A stretch of DNA of 6,106 nucleotides from Clostridia bacterium (GTDB lineage: Bacteria; Bacillota; Clostridia; Oscillospirales; Acutalibacteraceae). The stretch is from contig JAFVWD010000193.1 in the NCBI GenBank assembly GCA_017501865.1, positions 1 to 6,106 of the forward strand. Reading direction: 5' to 3'. A program made the position numbers and the translations under genes. Shown here in pieces: positions 1 through 6,106 of the stretch (positions are counted from its first letter, which is position 1; every line of letters begins with the position of its first letter). The notes under the pieces were generated by a model. That model was not told where the DNA came from. It saw only the letters and a program-made list of their open reading frames with translations, and made no database searches.

Positions 1-1
1 A

Positions 2-400
2 ATGGATGATGCCTGGAACGAATTTAAAAATAATGATTATAAGGATACCGAGGATTTTGAATACATAGAAGGCTTAATAGGTGAAACAGGCAGACAGGTG
101 TGTTGTGCCTTCGGTGAAGATGCTCTTTTTGAAAAAATGCTTGAGCTTGGCTCAACAAAGGCAATACACAACGGTCACGACCATGTTAACAGTACTACCT
201 TCAAATATAAGGGAATACTTTTCAGTTATGGCTACAGTGTTGACTATTTTGCTTACTCCGGTATAGATAAGCTCGGTTCACAAAGAGGCTGTACTATGAT
301 TACCTGCAAGCCTGACACCACTTTCACTATTGATAAGTATAATTATTATTCTGAAAGATATAATCTTGAAGATTTTACACGAGAAGAAGTGACTATGTAA
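2..400 (+). CDS. Calcineurin-like metallophosphoesterase, C-terminal part (5' end outside window)
   Basis: The 132 visible residues are the C-terminal end of a calcineurin-like (MPP superfamily) phosphoesterase, which hydrolyses phosphomono- or diesters with a two-metal centre. The main sign is GHDHVNS at visible residues 58-64, the family's last metal-binding GHxH block. It is followed by a short strand, the YKGILFSYGYS segment, and SQRGCTMI, which resembles the end of Dcr2/purple-acid-like phosphoesterases. The N-terminal DxH, GDxxD and GNHD motifs are absent because the gene starts upstream of the window. The ATG at position 2 is in frame but should be internal, since a protein starting there would lack most of the active site. 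The TAA stop is at 398-400. No U-tract terminator is visible before the transporter gene 62 bases on, so read-through is possible. The substrate cannot be told. The family is fairly sure; the subfamily is a guess from memory. Confidence 0.8.
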   Translation: MDDAWNEFKNNDYKDTEDFEYIEGLIGETGRQVCCAFGEDALFEKMLELGSTKAIHNGHDHVNSTTFKYKGILFSYGYSVDYFAYSGIDKLGSQRGCTMITCKPDTTFTIDKYNYYSERYNLEDFTREEVTM

Positions 401-451
401 TATGAGGATGTTACATATCAGGTAATAGTAGAATAATTACTTCATATAAAC

Positions 452-455
452 GGAG
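452..455 (+). promoter_or_regulatory. Ribosome binding site of the MFS transporter
   Basis: GGAG lies 7 bases before the ATG at 463 and supports that start. The 62-base gap upstream (401-462) shows no convincing -35/-10 pair. A TAGAAT hexamer at 429-434 has no matching -35. The transporter may therefore be transcribed from further upstream. Confidence 0.7.
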
Positions 456-462
456 AAAAAGT

Positions 463-1863
463 ATGGTTAAAGAAAAATTGAGTAAAAAGAATTGGTTTAT
501 AATAACACTTTTCTGTTTTATGGGTGGTATTGCCTGGAATACAGAAAATATGTATTTTAATACGTTTATTACAAATGAAATATATGCCGACGTTTCTCAG
601 GCAGCTATTCTGGGTTCAATGGAAGCAGTAACAGCTGTGTCACGTATGGTGGCACTTTCAGCCATTGCGGCGGTGCTTACGACATTTGTAATGGGTGCCC
701 TCAGCGACAGGTTAAAAAACCGTAAATTGTTTATTTCTGTAGGTTACATTCTCTGGGGTATAGTTACAGCTATGTTCGGCTTTATCACAAAGGAAAATGT
801 AGCAAATATTTTTAATCTTACCGACGAAGCAAAAATTCTTGGGTGCACTGTATGGGTTATTATTCTTATGGATATTGTAATGACCTTTATGGGTTCTACA
901 AGTAACGATGCCGCCTTTCAGGCATGGGTAACAGAAGTTACCGTGCCGAGGCAAAGGCCGTTTGTGGAAACAGTTCTGTCTGTTGTAGGTACTGTTTCTT
1001 CACTTGCAGTAACGGGTGTGGGAAGCTTTGCTCAGGCAGGTACTGTATCTTACAAGCTTTTCTTTGGCGTGTTAGGGCTCGTGGTAACCTTGTGCGGTGT
1101 AGCAGGTCTGTTTCTTATAAAGGATCCTCCGCGCACGTCACAACATGAAAGCTCATCAAATTATTGGGCAGATTTATTTTATGGCTTCAGGCCATCCGTT
1201 ATAAAAGAAAATGCAAGACTTTACCTTGCATTAGTATCATTCTGCTTTGCAATTATTGCATTCCAGGTGTTCTACCCGTTTCTTCTTACATATATTCAGT
1301 ACGTCGTTATTCCCGACAACGGTGGAGTAGAGAATATTCTGAAGCCATCAGTTATAATAACCGCAGTAGCAGTTGTTGTTTTTCTTCTTGCGTGCATTGT
1401 TACTCTGCTCAGACTTTCAACAAAGAAAAAGGGATTTTGTCTTGCAGTGGGAATCGTTGTGCTGACAATAGGATTTTTACTTCTCTCAACAAGTACAAAT
1501 ATTTATGTTATTCTTGTAAGCATATTACCTGTTGTCCTGGGTAATGCTCTTGTTAACATTTTATTTGGTGCCGCTGTTAAGGATTTTATACCGGAAGGTA
1601 AGGCAGGTCTTTTCCAGGGAATAAGAATGATTTTTGCCGTGCTTATTCCTATGATAGTCGGACCATTTATTGGCGAAACTGCTTGTAAATATGCAGCACG
1701 CACTATTATAAATGAAGTCAATGCAGAGGTAATAGTGCCTGCAAAGGATATGTTCCTGTGGGCAGGTGTTGTGTGCATATTGGGAATTGTTCCGTTGTAC
1801 TTCCTCATTAAAAAGGGATTTGATGTGGAAAAATCTGAAAAACCTGAGGATGTAAAAATATGA
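463..1863 (+). CDS. MFS transporter, GPH/SLC45-like sugar permease
   Basis: This 466-residue, strongly hydrophobic protein has about twelve membrane segments, near residues 11-31, 62-82, 88-108, 127-147, 170-190, 199-219, 254-275, 295-315, 324-342, 345-368, 386-405 and 429-449. GALSDRLKNRK at 78-88, between helices 2 and 3, is the MFS motif A loop. The charged loop at about 220-250 separates the two six-helix halves. FIPEGKAGLFQGIRM at 375-389 matches the equivalent C-half loop of cation-coupled GPH/SLC45-like sugar carriers. Length and topology suit a complete secondary transporter in the cytoplasmic membrane that imports a glycoside or small oligosaccharide with H+ or Na+. The stop overlaps the start of the GH127-type hydrolase by four bases, which strongly suggests co-translation and a shared substrate. 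The substrate itself is inferred only from that partner. Transport of another compound, or export, cannot be excluded. Confidence 0.85.
   Translation: MVKEKLSKKNWFIITLFCFMGGIAWNTENMYFNTFITNEIYADVSQAAILGSMEAVTAVSRMVALSAIAAVLTTFVMGALSDRLKNRKLFISVGYILWGIVTAMFGFITKENVANIFNLTDEAKILGCTVWVIILMDIVMTFMGSTSNDAAFQAWVTEVTVPRQRPFVETVLSVVGTVSSLAVTGVGSFAQAGTVSYKLFFGVLGLVVTLCGVAGLFLIKDPPRTSQHESSSNYWADLFYGFRPSVIKENARLYLALVSFCFAIIAFQVFYPFLLTYIQYVVIPDNGGVENILKPSVIITAVAVVVFLLACIVTLLRLSTKKKGFCLAVGIVVLTIGFLLLSTSTNIYVILVSILPVVLGNALVNILFGAAVKDFIPEGKAGLFQGIRMIFAVLIPMIVGPFIGETACKYAARTIINEVNAEVIVPAKDMFLWAGVVCILGIVPLYFLIKKGFDVEKSEKPEDVKI
1846..1850 (+). promoter_or_regulatory. Ribosome binding site of the GH127-type gene, inside the transporter gene
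   Basis: GAGGA lies within the last codons of the transporter, 9 bases before the ATG at 1860. Together with the ATGA stop/start overlap at 1860-1863 it fixes the hydrolase start and suggests translational coupling. Confidence 0.65.
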
Positions 1864-3692
1864 GTAATTGGAAATTTTACACAACAAAAGAAATAAAGCC
1901 TGAAGGCTGGCTCAGACGTCAGCTCGAAATTCAGGCAGAGGGCTTAAGCGGTAATTTACATAAGATTTGGCCGGATATCCGTGACAGTGCATGGATCGGC
2001 GGAAAACGCGAGGGATGGGAGCGAGTGCCTTATTGGCTTGACGGCTTCATTCCGCTTGCATATCTTTTGGAAAATGAAGAAATGATTGGGGTTGTAAAGA
2101 AATATATTGATGCTATTCTTGCTGCTCAGGAGGCTGACGGATGGATTTGTCCGTGTAAAAAGGAAGAAAGGGCAAAATACGACACCTGGGCAATACAGCT
2201 TATATGTAAAGTTCTTAAAGTGTATTACGATTGCTCAGGAGATGAGAGAATCCCCGAAGTAATTTATAAGGTGCTTAAAAACTATTATGACTTACTTAAA
2301 AGTGGTGAAGTCAAGCTTTTTCAGTGGGCAAAATACAGATGGTTTGAGTCTTTCATTTCGATTAATTTTTTATATGAAAGGTATCAGGAAGAATGGATAA
2401 AGGACCTTGCAAAAATCATTAAAGAGCAGGGCTTTGACTATAATACAACAACAGAAAAATGGAAAAAGCCAAGTCATATGTGGGTATTGAATACTCACAT
2501 AGTAAATATGACTATGATGCTCAAAAGCGAGGCAGTTTCTCACGATTTGTTAGGCGAAGAATACACCGACAATGCAGAAAAGCTTCGCGAAATTCTTGAT
2601 AAATATAATGGTACTGTATTTGAGGGCTTTACAGGTGATGAGGTGCTTTCAGGACTTGACCCAACAAGGGGTACTGAGTGCTGTGCTGTTGTTGAGCAGA
2701 TGTATTCTTATGAGGAAATTTTTGCTCATACAGGCGATAACAAATGGGCTGAACGTCTTGAAGTTCTTGGTTTTAATGCTCTTCCTGCCACACTCAGCGA
2801 GGATATGTGGGTTCATCAGTATGTTCAACAGGTAAACCAGATTGCCTGTCAGAAGACTATGATTATGGCTCCGTGGAGTACAAATGGTCCTTATGCACAT
2901 ACATTCGGACTTGAGCCTAATTTTGGCTGCTGTACCGCAAACTTCAATCAGGGCTGGCCTAAATTTGCACTTTCAGCATTTATGCACAAGGACAACACAA
3001 TATTAAGTTCGGTTATGTTGCCGTCAGTGCTTGAAGATGAAGGGATTACAATCAGGCTTGAAACAGATTACCCGTTTAACAATAAAATGCACTATTACAT
3101 AGATGCTCAAAAGGAATTCAAGCTTGTAATACGCATTCCGTCTTTTGCTGAAAATCTTACAGTAAATGGTGAAATCAGAGAAAATAAAGACCTTGAATTT
3201 TCTATAACTAAAGGTAAAACAGAAATTGAAGTTGAATTCAATGTAAAACCGTATCTTAAGGCAAGACCAAACAACCTTTATGCTTTGCAAATGGGTTCTT
3301 TGCTTTTCTCTGTTCCGATTGCTTACGAAAAGAAAATGCGCGAGTACACAAAAAGGGGAGTAGAACGCAAATTCCCGTACTGCGACTATCAGTTTATACC
3401 AAAAACACCTTGGAATTATGGCTATTCAAATGCGGATTTTGAAGTGAGCTTTAATGGAATTAGCGATATTCCATTCTCACAGGAAAAGCCACCGGTAACC
3501 ATAAAAGCAAATATGCAACAAATTGATTGGGGACTTAAATTCCCATACAGAAGTGTTGCAAGAAAAACACCAAAATCAAGAAATCCTGTTTCTGATGTTC
3601 AGAAAAAAGAGCTTTGTCCATATGGCTGTGCAAGGCTCAGAATGACAGAAATGCCTGTATTAAAAAAAGGCTGTAAAACGAATACCGTATAA
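1860..3692 (+). CDS. DUF1680/GH127-type glycoside hydrolase (putative beta-L-arabinofuranosidase), cytoplasmic
   Basis: The 610-residue protein matches the DUF1680 (beta-L-arabinofuranosidase, GH127) family, whose characterised member HypBA1 releases L-arabinofuranose using a cysteine nucleophile held by zinc. An N-terminal helical barrel region (about 10-375) starts with the typical PEGWLRRQLEIQAEGLSG segment and is followed by beta-rich domains (about 380-600). The catalytic pattern is intact: E273-C-C275 (GTECCAVVEQ) and C357-C358 (FGCCTAN) would supply the Glu/Cys/Cys/Cys zinc site, with C357 as nucleophile. E261 is a candidate acid/base. The end, PYGCARLRMTEMP (588-600), is the normal family C-terminus, so the protein is complete. 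The loop before E273 is shorter than I recall for HypBA1, and GTExCAVVE...CCTANxxQGWPKF points to a less studied branch whose substrate may differ. No signal peptide is present, so it should act in the cytoplasm on what the coupled transporter brings in. The family is firm; the substrate is inferred. Confidence 0.85.
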   Translation: MSNWKFYTTKEIKPEGWLRRQLEIQAEGLSGNLHKIWPDIRDSAWIGGKREGWERVPYWLDGFIPLAYLLENEEMIGVVKKYIDAILAAQEADGWICPCKKEERAKYDTWAIQLICKVLKVYYDCSGDERIPEVIYKVLKNYYDLLKSGEVKLFQWAKYRWFESFISINFLYERYQEEWIKDLAKIIKEQGFDYNTTTEKWKKPSHMWVLNTHIVNMTMMLKSEAVSHDLLGEEYTDNAEKLREILDKYNGTVFEGFTGDEVLSGLDPTRGTECCAVVEQMYSYEEIFAHTGDNKWAERLEVLGFNALPATLSEDMWVHQYVQQVNQIACQKTMIMAPWSTNGPYAHTFGLEPNFGCCTANFNQGWPKFALSAFMHKDNTILSSVMLPSVLEDEGITIRLETDYPFNNKMHYYIDAQKEFKLVIRIPSFAENLTVNGEIRENKDLEFSITKGKTEIEVEFNVKPYLKARPNNLYALQMGSLLFSVPIAYEKKMREYTKRGVERKFPYCDYQFIPKTPWNYGYSNADFEVSFNGISDIPFSQEKPPVTIKANMQQIDWGLKFPYRSVARKTPKSRNPVSDVQKKELCPYGCARLRMTEMPVLKKGCKTNTV

Positions 3693-3706
3693 AACCGGAT
3701 ATAGCA

Positions 3707-3741
3707 AAGGGTTCTGTAGGTAGAAAGCCTACAGAACCCTT
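3707..3741 (+). terminator. Perfect 14-bp hairpin between convergent genes, probable terminator
   Basis: AAGGGTTCTGTAGG (3707-3720) pairs perfectly with CCTACAGAACCCTT (3728-3741) around a 7-base loop, starting 14 bases after the hydrolase stop. It is placed to end the transporter-hydrolase transcript. The downstream bases are TAAAATATAG-like, not a U-tract, and the opposite strand has only a TT before TGCTATATCC. It is therefore not a textbook intrinsic terminator in either direction. It may act as an mRNA 3' end stabiliser or a bidirectional stop between converging transcripts. Confidence 0.6.
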
Positions 3742-3816
3742 AAAATATAGTAAAACTAAAATTGATTAAAAAATATATTTTTACGGTCTGCTATTTTACC
3801 GCAACTGATTATTGAT

Positions 3817-3838
3817 AAAAGCACCGTATTTTTGGTGT
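3817..3838 (-). terminator. Weak possible terminator of the Gfo/Idh/MocA gene
   Basis: Read on the minus strand, a 4-5 bp stem (CACC and GGTG, plus one G-U pair) with an 8-base A-rich loop is followed by TTTTATCAAT. It starts about 18 bases after the stop codon. The stem is short, so this is a position-based suggestion. The rest of 3742-3816 is AT-rich with no other structure I trust. Confidence 0.3.
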
Positions 3839-3856
3839 GCTGTATAAGTTAAAAGC

Positions 3857-5104
3857 TTACCACTTTTTCATTTCTTCCATATAAGCATCTAACTGCTCCT
3901 TTGAGGGCTTGTAGTCAACCTTTGTACAGCAAGGTATATCGGGCTTTGTTCCGTCTGTGTAATAGAACGGTGAGTGCCTGTCGTTTTCATATTTTTTACG
4001 CATCTCTTCCTTGCGAAAATCGGGTATGTCGTAAGGAGTACCGTTTTCAAGAATGGAACGATGAGCAAGAATAGCGACAGATGACATATTAATAGCAGAG
4101 TAAATATCATAAGGCAGCTCAGGTTCCTTGTGCTCTTTTAAGCAGTCAATGAACATTCTTGCAACAATGTAATCGCCGCCACCGTGACCGCTCTTTTTAA
4201 TAAGCTCCTCGTCCTTGTCATCAAATGTTGCATCGTAAAGGTTAACCTCTTCTTTTCCTTGCGGAATTGACCACTCATTAAAGCGGAGCATAACTTTTTC
4301 GCCCATTCCGCGAGGGTTTTCAATTTGTCCCTCGGTTCCGCAAATGCGGTATGAATTGTGGTGTGCACCAAAAGCGGCACAGCCTGCAACCTTAAAAATG
4401 GAGCCGTCATCGTTAACAGTAGTTATAACAGCTGCTCTGTCGCCAACATATCTTGCAGTAGCTTTTTCCTTGAAGGGTTCAAAGACTGCAGCTGCACTTA
4501 CTCTTTTTGGTGTTGCCCCCGTAGACCACATTAACGGAGAAAGAGAATGTGTTATGTAGTAGCTTCTCGGCAAAAAATGTCTCCAATGCTCAACAAAGTA
4601 ACAGTAGTTTTTTGCAAAATCAGGGTCGTTAGGAGAAAGGGGATGATTATATTCACCCTCGGCATAGAGAATTTTACCCAAAACACCGCTGTCACAGACT
4701 CTTTTCATCTCTCTGTTAAAGCTCATTTGCGGATAATTTTCTGCAAGCATATAAATTGATTCGCTTTTTTCATAAGCTCGTATAAGCTCCACACCCTCTG
4801 CAAGGGTAGAGTTACTTATACACTCACAAAAAACATGAATGTTTTTCTCGAAGCATTTAATAGCATACGGAGTGTGCTCGTGAAAATAGTTGGCAATAAC
4901 AACTGCATCTAATTCCTGTTCTATAAATTCATTAAAATCTTTAAAAAGAGGAATGTCTTTGCCTAATTTTTCAAGTCCCTCTTTAGCACGTCTTTCGTTA
5001 AAATCACAGAGAGCGACAATTTCGCAGTCCTCGAGAAGCATTAAATTTTTAGCGATGTCAGCACCGCGCCCTGCACCAAAAATACCAATTTTAAATTTTT
5101 TCAT
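3857..5104 (-). CDS. Gfo/Idh/MocA-family NAD(P)-dependent protein with GH109-like motifs
   Basis: This 415-residue soluble protein starts with a Rossmann fold: IGIFGAGRGA at 6-15 binds the dinucleotide and D34 after the second strand suggests preference for NAD. DAVVIANYFHEHTPYAIKCFEKNIHVFCE (66-94) is the standard end of the Gfo/Idh/MocA nucleotide domain. Where most members have EKP, with the lysine near the active site, this one reads E94-C95-I96. The C-terminal domain has YITHSLSPL (183-191) in place of the usual GGxxxDxGxH block and GHGGGDY at 306-312. Both recall GH109, a family of this fold that cleaves glycosides through a transient NAD-dependent oxidation. It may thus be a sugar oxidoreductase or a redox-type glycosidase. 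It converges on the hydrolase gene and has its own upstream region. A strong GGAGG precedes the ATG. The fold is certain, the reaction unknown. Confidence 0.85.
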   Translation of the reverse strand: MKKFKIGIFGAGRGADIAKNLMLLEDCEIVALCDFNERRAKEGLEKLGKDIPLFKDFNEFIEQELDAVVIANYFHEHTPYAIKCFEKNIHVFCECISNSTLAEGVELIRAYEKSESIYMLAENYPQMSFNREMKRVCDSGVLGKILYAEGEYNHPLSPNDPDFAKNYCYFVEHWRHFLPRSYYITHSLSPLMWSTGATPKRVSAAAVFEPFKEKATARYVGDRAAVITTVNDDGSIFKVAGCAAFGAHHNSYRICGTEGQIENPRGMGEKVMLRFNEWSIPQGKEEVNLYDATFDDKDEELIKKSGHGGGDYIVARMFIDCLKEHKEPELPYDIYSAINMSSVAILAHRSILENGTPYDIPDFRKEEMRKKYENDRHSPFYYTDGTKPDIPCCTKVDYKPSKEQLDAYMEEMKKW

Positions 5105-5108
5105 AAAA

Positions 5109-5113
5109 CCTCC
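5109..5113 (-). promoter_or_regulatory. Ribosome binding site of the Gfo/Idh/MocA gene
   Basis: On the minus strand GGAGG lies 4 bases before the ATG whose complement is at 5102-5104. The match to the anti-SD is strong although the spacing is short. It fixes the start, which also sits just before the Rossmann strand as expected. Confidence 0.75.
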
Positions 5114-5165
5114 GCTCAGGATGAAGTAAGGCTGATGATTTTTGAGACCGAAACACCGACTATCT

Positions 5166-5182
5166 TGAAAAAACAGTTTTCA
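5166..5182. promoter_or_regulatory. Inverted repeat TGAAAA-N5-TTTTCA, possible operator
   Basis: Two 6-base arms, 5166-5171 and 5177-5182, are exact reverse complements with a 5-base spacer. They lie 62 bases upstream of the Gfo/Idh/MocA start, probably inside its leader. The size and symmetry fit a dimeric repressor site, but in AT-rich DNA such a repeat can arise by chance. No regulator gene is in the window to link it to. Confidence 0.25.
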
Positions 5183-5215
5183 CGCGGGTTGGGTTAATTC
5201 ACTTCACCTAAGTAT

Positions 5216-5244
5216 ACAATATCATATTCAGAGAAGTTTTTCAA
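5216..5244 (-). promoter_or_regulatory. Possible promoter of the Gfo/Idh/MocA gene
   Basis: On the minus strand TTGAAA (5244-5239; 5 of 6 to the -35 consensus) stands 17 bases before TATTGT (5221-5216; 4 of 6 to the -10). A better -10, TATACT (5216-5211), overlaps at the edge but would leave a 22-base spacer. Either choice implies a leader of about 95-105 bases. Support is moderate at best. Confidence 0.35.
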
Positions 5245-5317
5245 CGGAGTTACTTTAAGAAAATGAAGGATTTTGAAAATAAAGCATATACAGGCATAAG
5301 AAATGCATTTATAATTA

Positions 5318-5346
5318 TTGAATAACGCATAATTTTTTGTTATACT
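5318..5346 (+). promoter_or_regulatory. Sigma-A type promoter with extended -10 for the histidine phosphatase gene
   Basis: TTGAAT (5318-5323) and TATACT (5341-5346) are separated by exactly 17 bases. TGT directly before the -10 gives an extended -10 element. The predicted transcript start is near 5353, giving a leader of about 20 bases that holds just the ribosome site. This is the best promoter in the window. Confidence 0.65.
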
Positions 5347-5360
5347 AATTTCATATAAAA

Positions 5361-5368
5361 AAGGGGGG
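5361..5368 (+). promoter_or_regulatory. Ribosome binding site deciding a TTG start
   Basis: AAGGGGGG ends 6 bases before the TTG at 5375. The nearest ATG (5385) is out of frame and no in-frame ATG precedes the RHAE motif, so the TTG start is well supported. Confidence 0.7.
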
Positions 5369-5374
5369 TTCGGC

Positions 5375-5992
5375 TTGGAAAATTATGATTCATTACAAAT
5401 ACTTTTTATAAGACATGCAGAAACCGATTATAATGATTGGGAAGGACGCGACCCGAGTGACGGCGAGCTTACTGAGACGGGAGAAAAGCAGTGCGAAATA
5501 TTGGGCGAAAGATTAAAAAATGTTAAAGTTGACGGATTTATTACAAGCTCATTGCTTCGTGCATTTAAAACTGCAGTCGGTGTATGTAAGGCTCAGGGGA
5601 ATCCCGTACTTGAAATTTGCCCTGAAATCATAGAATGCGGTTGTACACCGGGATACTACGGTTGCAGTGAGGCATATCTCAATAAATATTACAATAACAC
5701 AAAAATGTGCAAAAATCTTTTCGGAACAGAAAAATATGAATTCGGATGCGAAAAAATTGAAGATAATAACATAAGAGCAAAAAAGTTTATAGAGTACATA
5801 AAGGAAAATTACTCTTGCGGTCAGCGCGTGGCAGTTTTCAGCCACCACGGAATGCTTGAGTATTTAATTCCCACAGCTTTGGGAATAAAAACACGTGAAT
5901 TTTTCTTTGCGTTAGATAATATTTCGGTTACAGAGGTTGATATCTGCAAAGATGGCAGCTGTGTACTGAGATGTGTTAATAAATTAGATTAG
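5375..5992 (+). CDS. Histidine phosphatase family protein (phosphoglycerate mutase-like)
   Basis: This 205-residue cytoplasmic protein belongs to the histidine phosphatase (PGM-like) superfamily, which transfers phosphate through a phosphohistidine. FIRHAETDYN (11-20) is the RHG-type motif, with R13 and nucleophile H14. TSSLLRAFKTA (58-67) provides R62 of the phosphate pocket. E87 in IIECG is the likely proton donor, and FSHHGM (155-160) supplies H157. All core catalytic residues are therefore present, and the length is normal for the branched-specificity phosphatases. The stretch between E87 and about residue 135 is less typical and contains several cysteines and tyrosines. There are 12 cysteines in total, many for a protein of this size, and with no signal peptide they should be reduced. 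The start is TTG. It has its own extended -10 promoter and leads into an exported-protein gene 40 bases downstream. The substrate (sugar phosphate, nucleotide or cofactor precursor) cannot be told from sequence. Confidence 0.85.
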   Translation: MENYDSLQILFIRHAETDYNDWEGRDPSDGELTETGEKQCEILGERLKNVKVDGFITSSLLRAFKTAVGVCKAQGNPVLEICPEIIECGCTPGYYGCSEAYLNKYYNNTKMCKNLFGTEKYEFGCEKIEDNNIRAKKFIEYIKENYSCGQRVAVFSHHGMLEYLIPTALGIKTREFFFALDNISVTEVDICKDGSCVLRCVNKLD

Positions 5993-6020
5993 GTGGGTAA
6001 AATGTATCTTTTTAAAAAGA

Positions 6021-6027
6021 AGGGTGG
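6021..6027 (+). promoter_or_regulatory. Ribosome binding site of the exported protein
   Basis: AGGGTGG lies 5 bases before the ATG at 6033. Its match is moderate, but it is placed correctly for the frame that encodes the signal peptide. Confidence 0.5.
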
Positions 6028-6032
6028 AACAT

Positions 6033-6106
6033 ATGAAAAAAGTAATTTCATTAATTCTGGCACTCACGTTAATTTTTGCTGTGAGTGTTCCTGCATTTGC
6101 AACAGA
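6033..6106 (+). CDS. Exported protein, N-terminal signal peptide only (3' end outside window)
   Basis: The 24 visible codons encode a textbook Sec signal peptide. It has a positively charged start (MKKV), a hydrophobic core (ISLILALTLIFAV) and a signal peptidase I site, SVPAFA followed by T, with cleavage expected after residue 23. There is no lipobox cysteine, so the product should be secreted or wall-associated and not a lipoprotein. The mature protein lies beyond the window and its function is unknown. It begins 40 bases after the histidine phosphatase stop with no terminator between, so the two are probably co-transcribed. Confidence 0.75.
   Translation, partial: MKKVISLILALTLIFAVSVPAFAT

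Noticed and set aside
2..4. ATG at the very start as the true start of the phosphoesterase.
   Set aside because: A protein starting here would have only the last metal-binding motif and lack the N-terminal active-site motifs, so the ATG is almost certainly internal.
400..440. Small inverted repeats ATATG/CATAT (400-404, 414-418) and GTAAT/ATTAC (422-426, 436-440) before the transporter.
   Set aside because: Five AT-rich base pairs each, with no U-tract and no link to a promoter. Too weak to call a terminator or operator.
440..450. TTCATATAAA occurs just before the ribosome sites of both the transporter (441-450) and the histidine phosphatase (5350-5359).
   Set aside because: Only ten AT-rich bases are shared, with no shared context. 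Chance and A/T-rich leaders explain it.
4344..4759. Open frames on the plus strand opposite the Gfo/Idh/MocA gene (4344-4559 and 4547-4759).
   Set aside because: They lie antisense to a clear coding region, show no family resemblance and have no convincing ribosome site, so they are shadow frames.
6002..6106. Alternative reading frame from ATG 6002, with AGGTGGG (5991-5997) just upstream, open to the window end.
   Set aside because: It has a fair ribosome site, but the overlapping frame from 6033 encodes a complete, typical signal peptide with an SVPAFA cleavage site, while this frame gives an unrecognised Cys-rich string. The two cannot both be main products. The sequence beyond 6106 would settle it.

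Overview
The window looks like a chromosomal carbohydrate-use locus from a low-GC, anaerobic Gram-positive bacterium. A gut or rumen member of the Clostridia (Oscillospiraceae/Lachnospiraceae type) is the best guess. The basis is AT-rich codon use, strong purine-rich Shine-Dalgarno sequences, a TTG start behind a G-rich ribosome site, cysteine-rich cytoplasmic proteins and the gene families present. This is inferred from style, not from a taxonomic marker.

Layout. Positions 2-400 (+) hold the C-terminal part of a calcineurin-like metallophosphoesterase. After a 62-base gap comes a 12-helix MFS/GPH-type transporter (463-1863, +). Its stop overlaps the start of a DUF1680/GH127-type glycoside hydrolase (1860-3692, +) in an ATGA junction. 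A short intergenic region (3693-3856) with a perfect 14-bp stem separates these from a convergent Gfo/Idh/MocA-family protein (3857-5104, -). The 270-base divergent region 5105-5374 carries a good extended -10 promoter for a TTG-initiated histidine phosphatase (5375-5992, +). That gene is followed closely by the first 24 codons of an exported protein (6033 to the window end), which begins with a classic signal peptide.

How the genes may work together. The transporter and the signal-less GH127-type enzyme form a compact import-then-hydrolyse module, probably for small glycosides or oligosaccharides that may contain L-arabinofuranose. The Gfo/Idh/MocA protein is transcribed from its own promoter region towards this pair. 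It lacks the usual EKP lysine and has YxTH and HGGGDY motifs that recall GH109-type NAD-dependent glycosidases, so it could be a redox-type glycosidase or sugar dehydrogenase acting on the same material. The histidine phosphatase and the exported protein look like a separate transcription unit.

I see no rRNA, tRNA, CRISPR array, insertion sequence, phage gene or sign of recent transfer. Most of the window is ordinary accessory metabolism. The least explained element is the Gfo/Idh/MocA protein.
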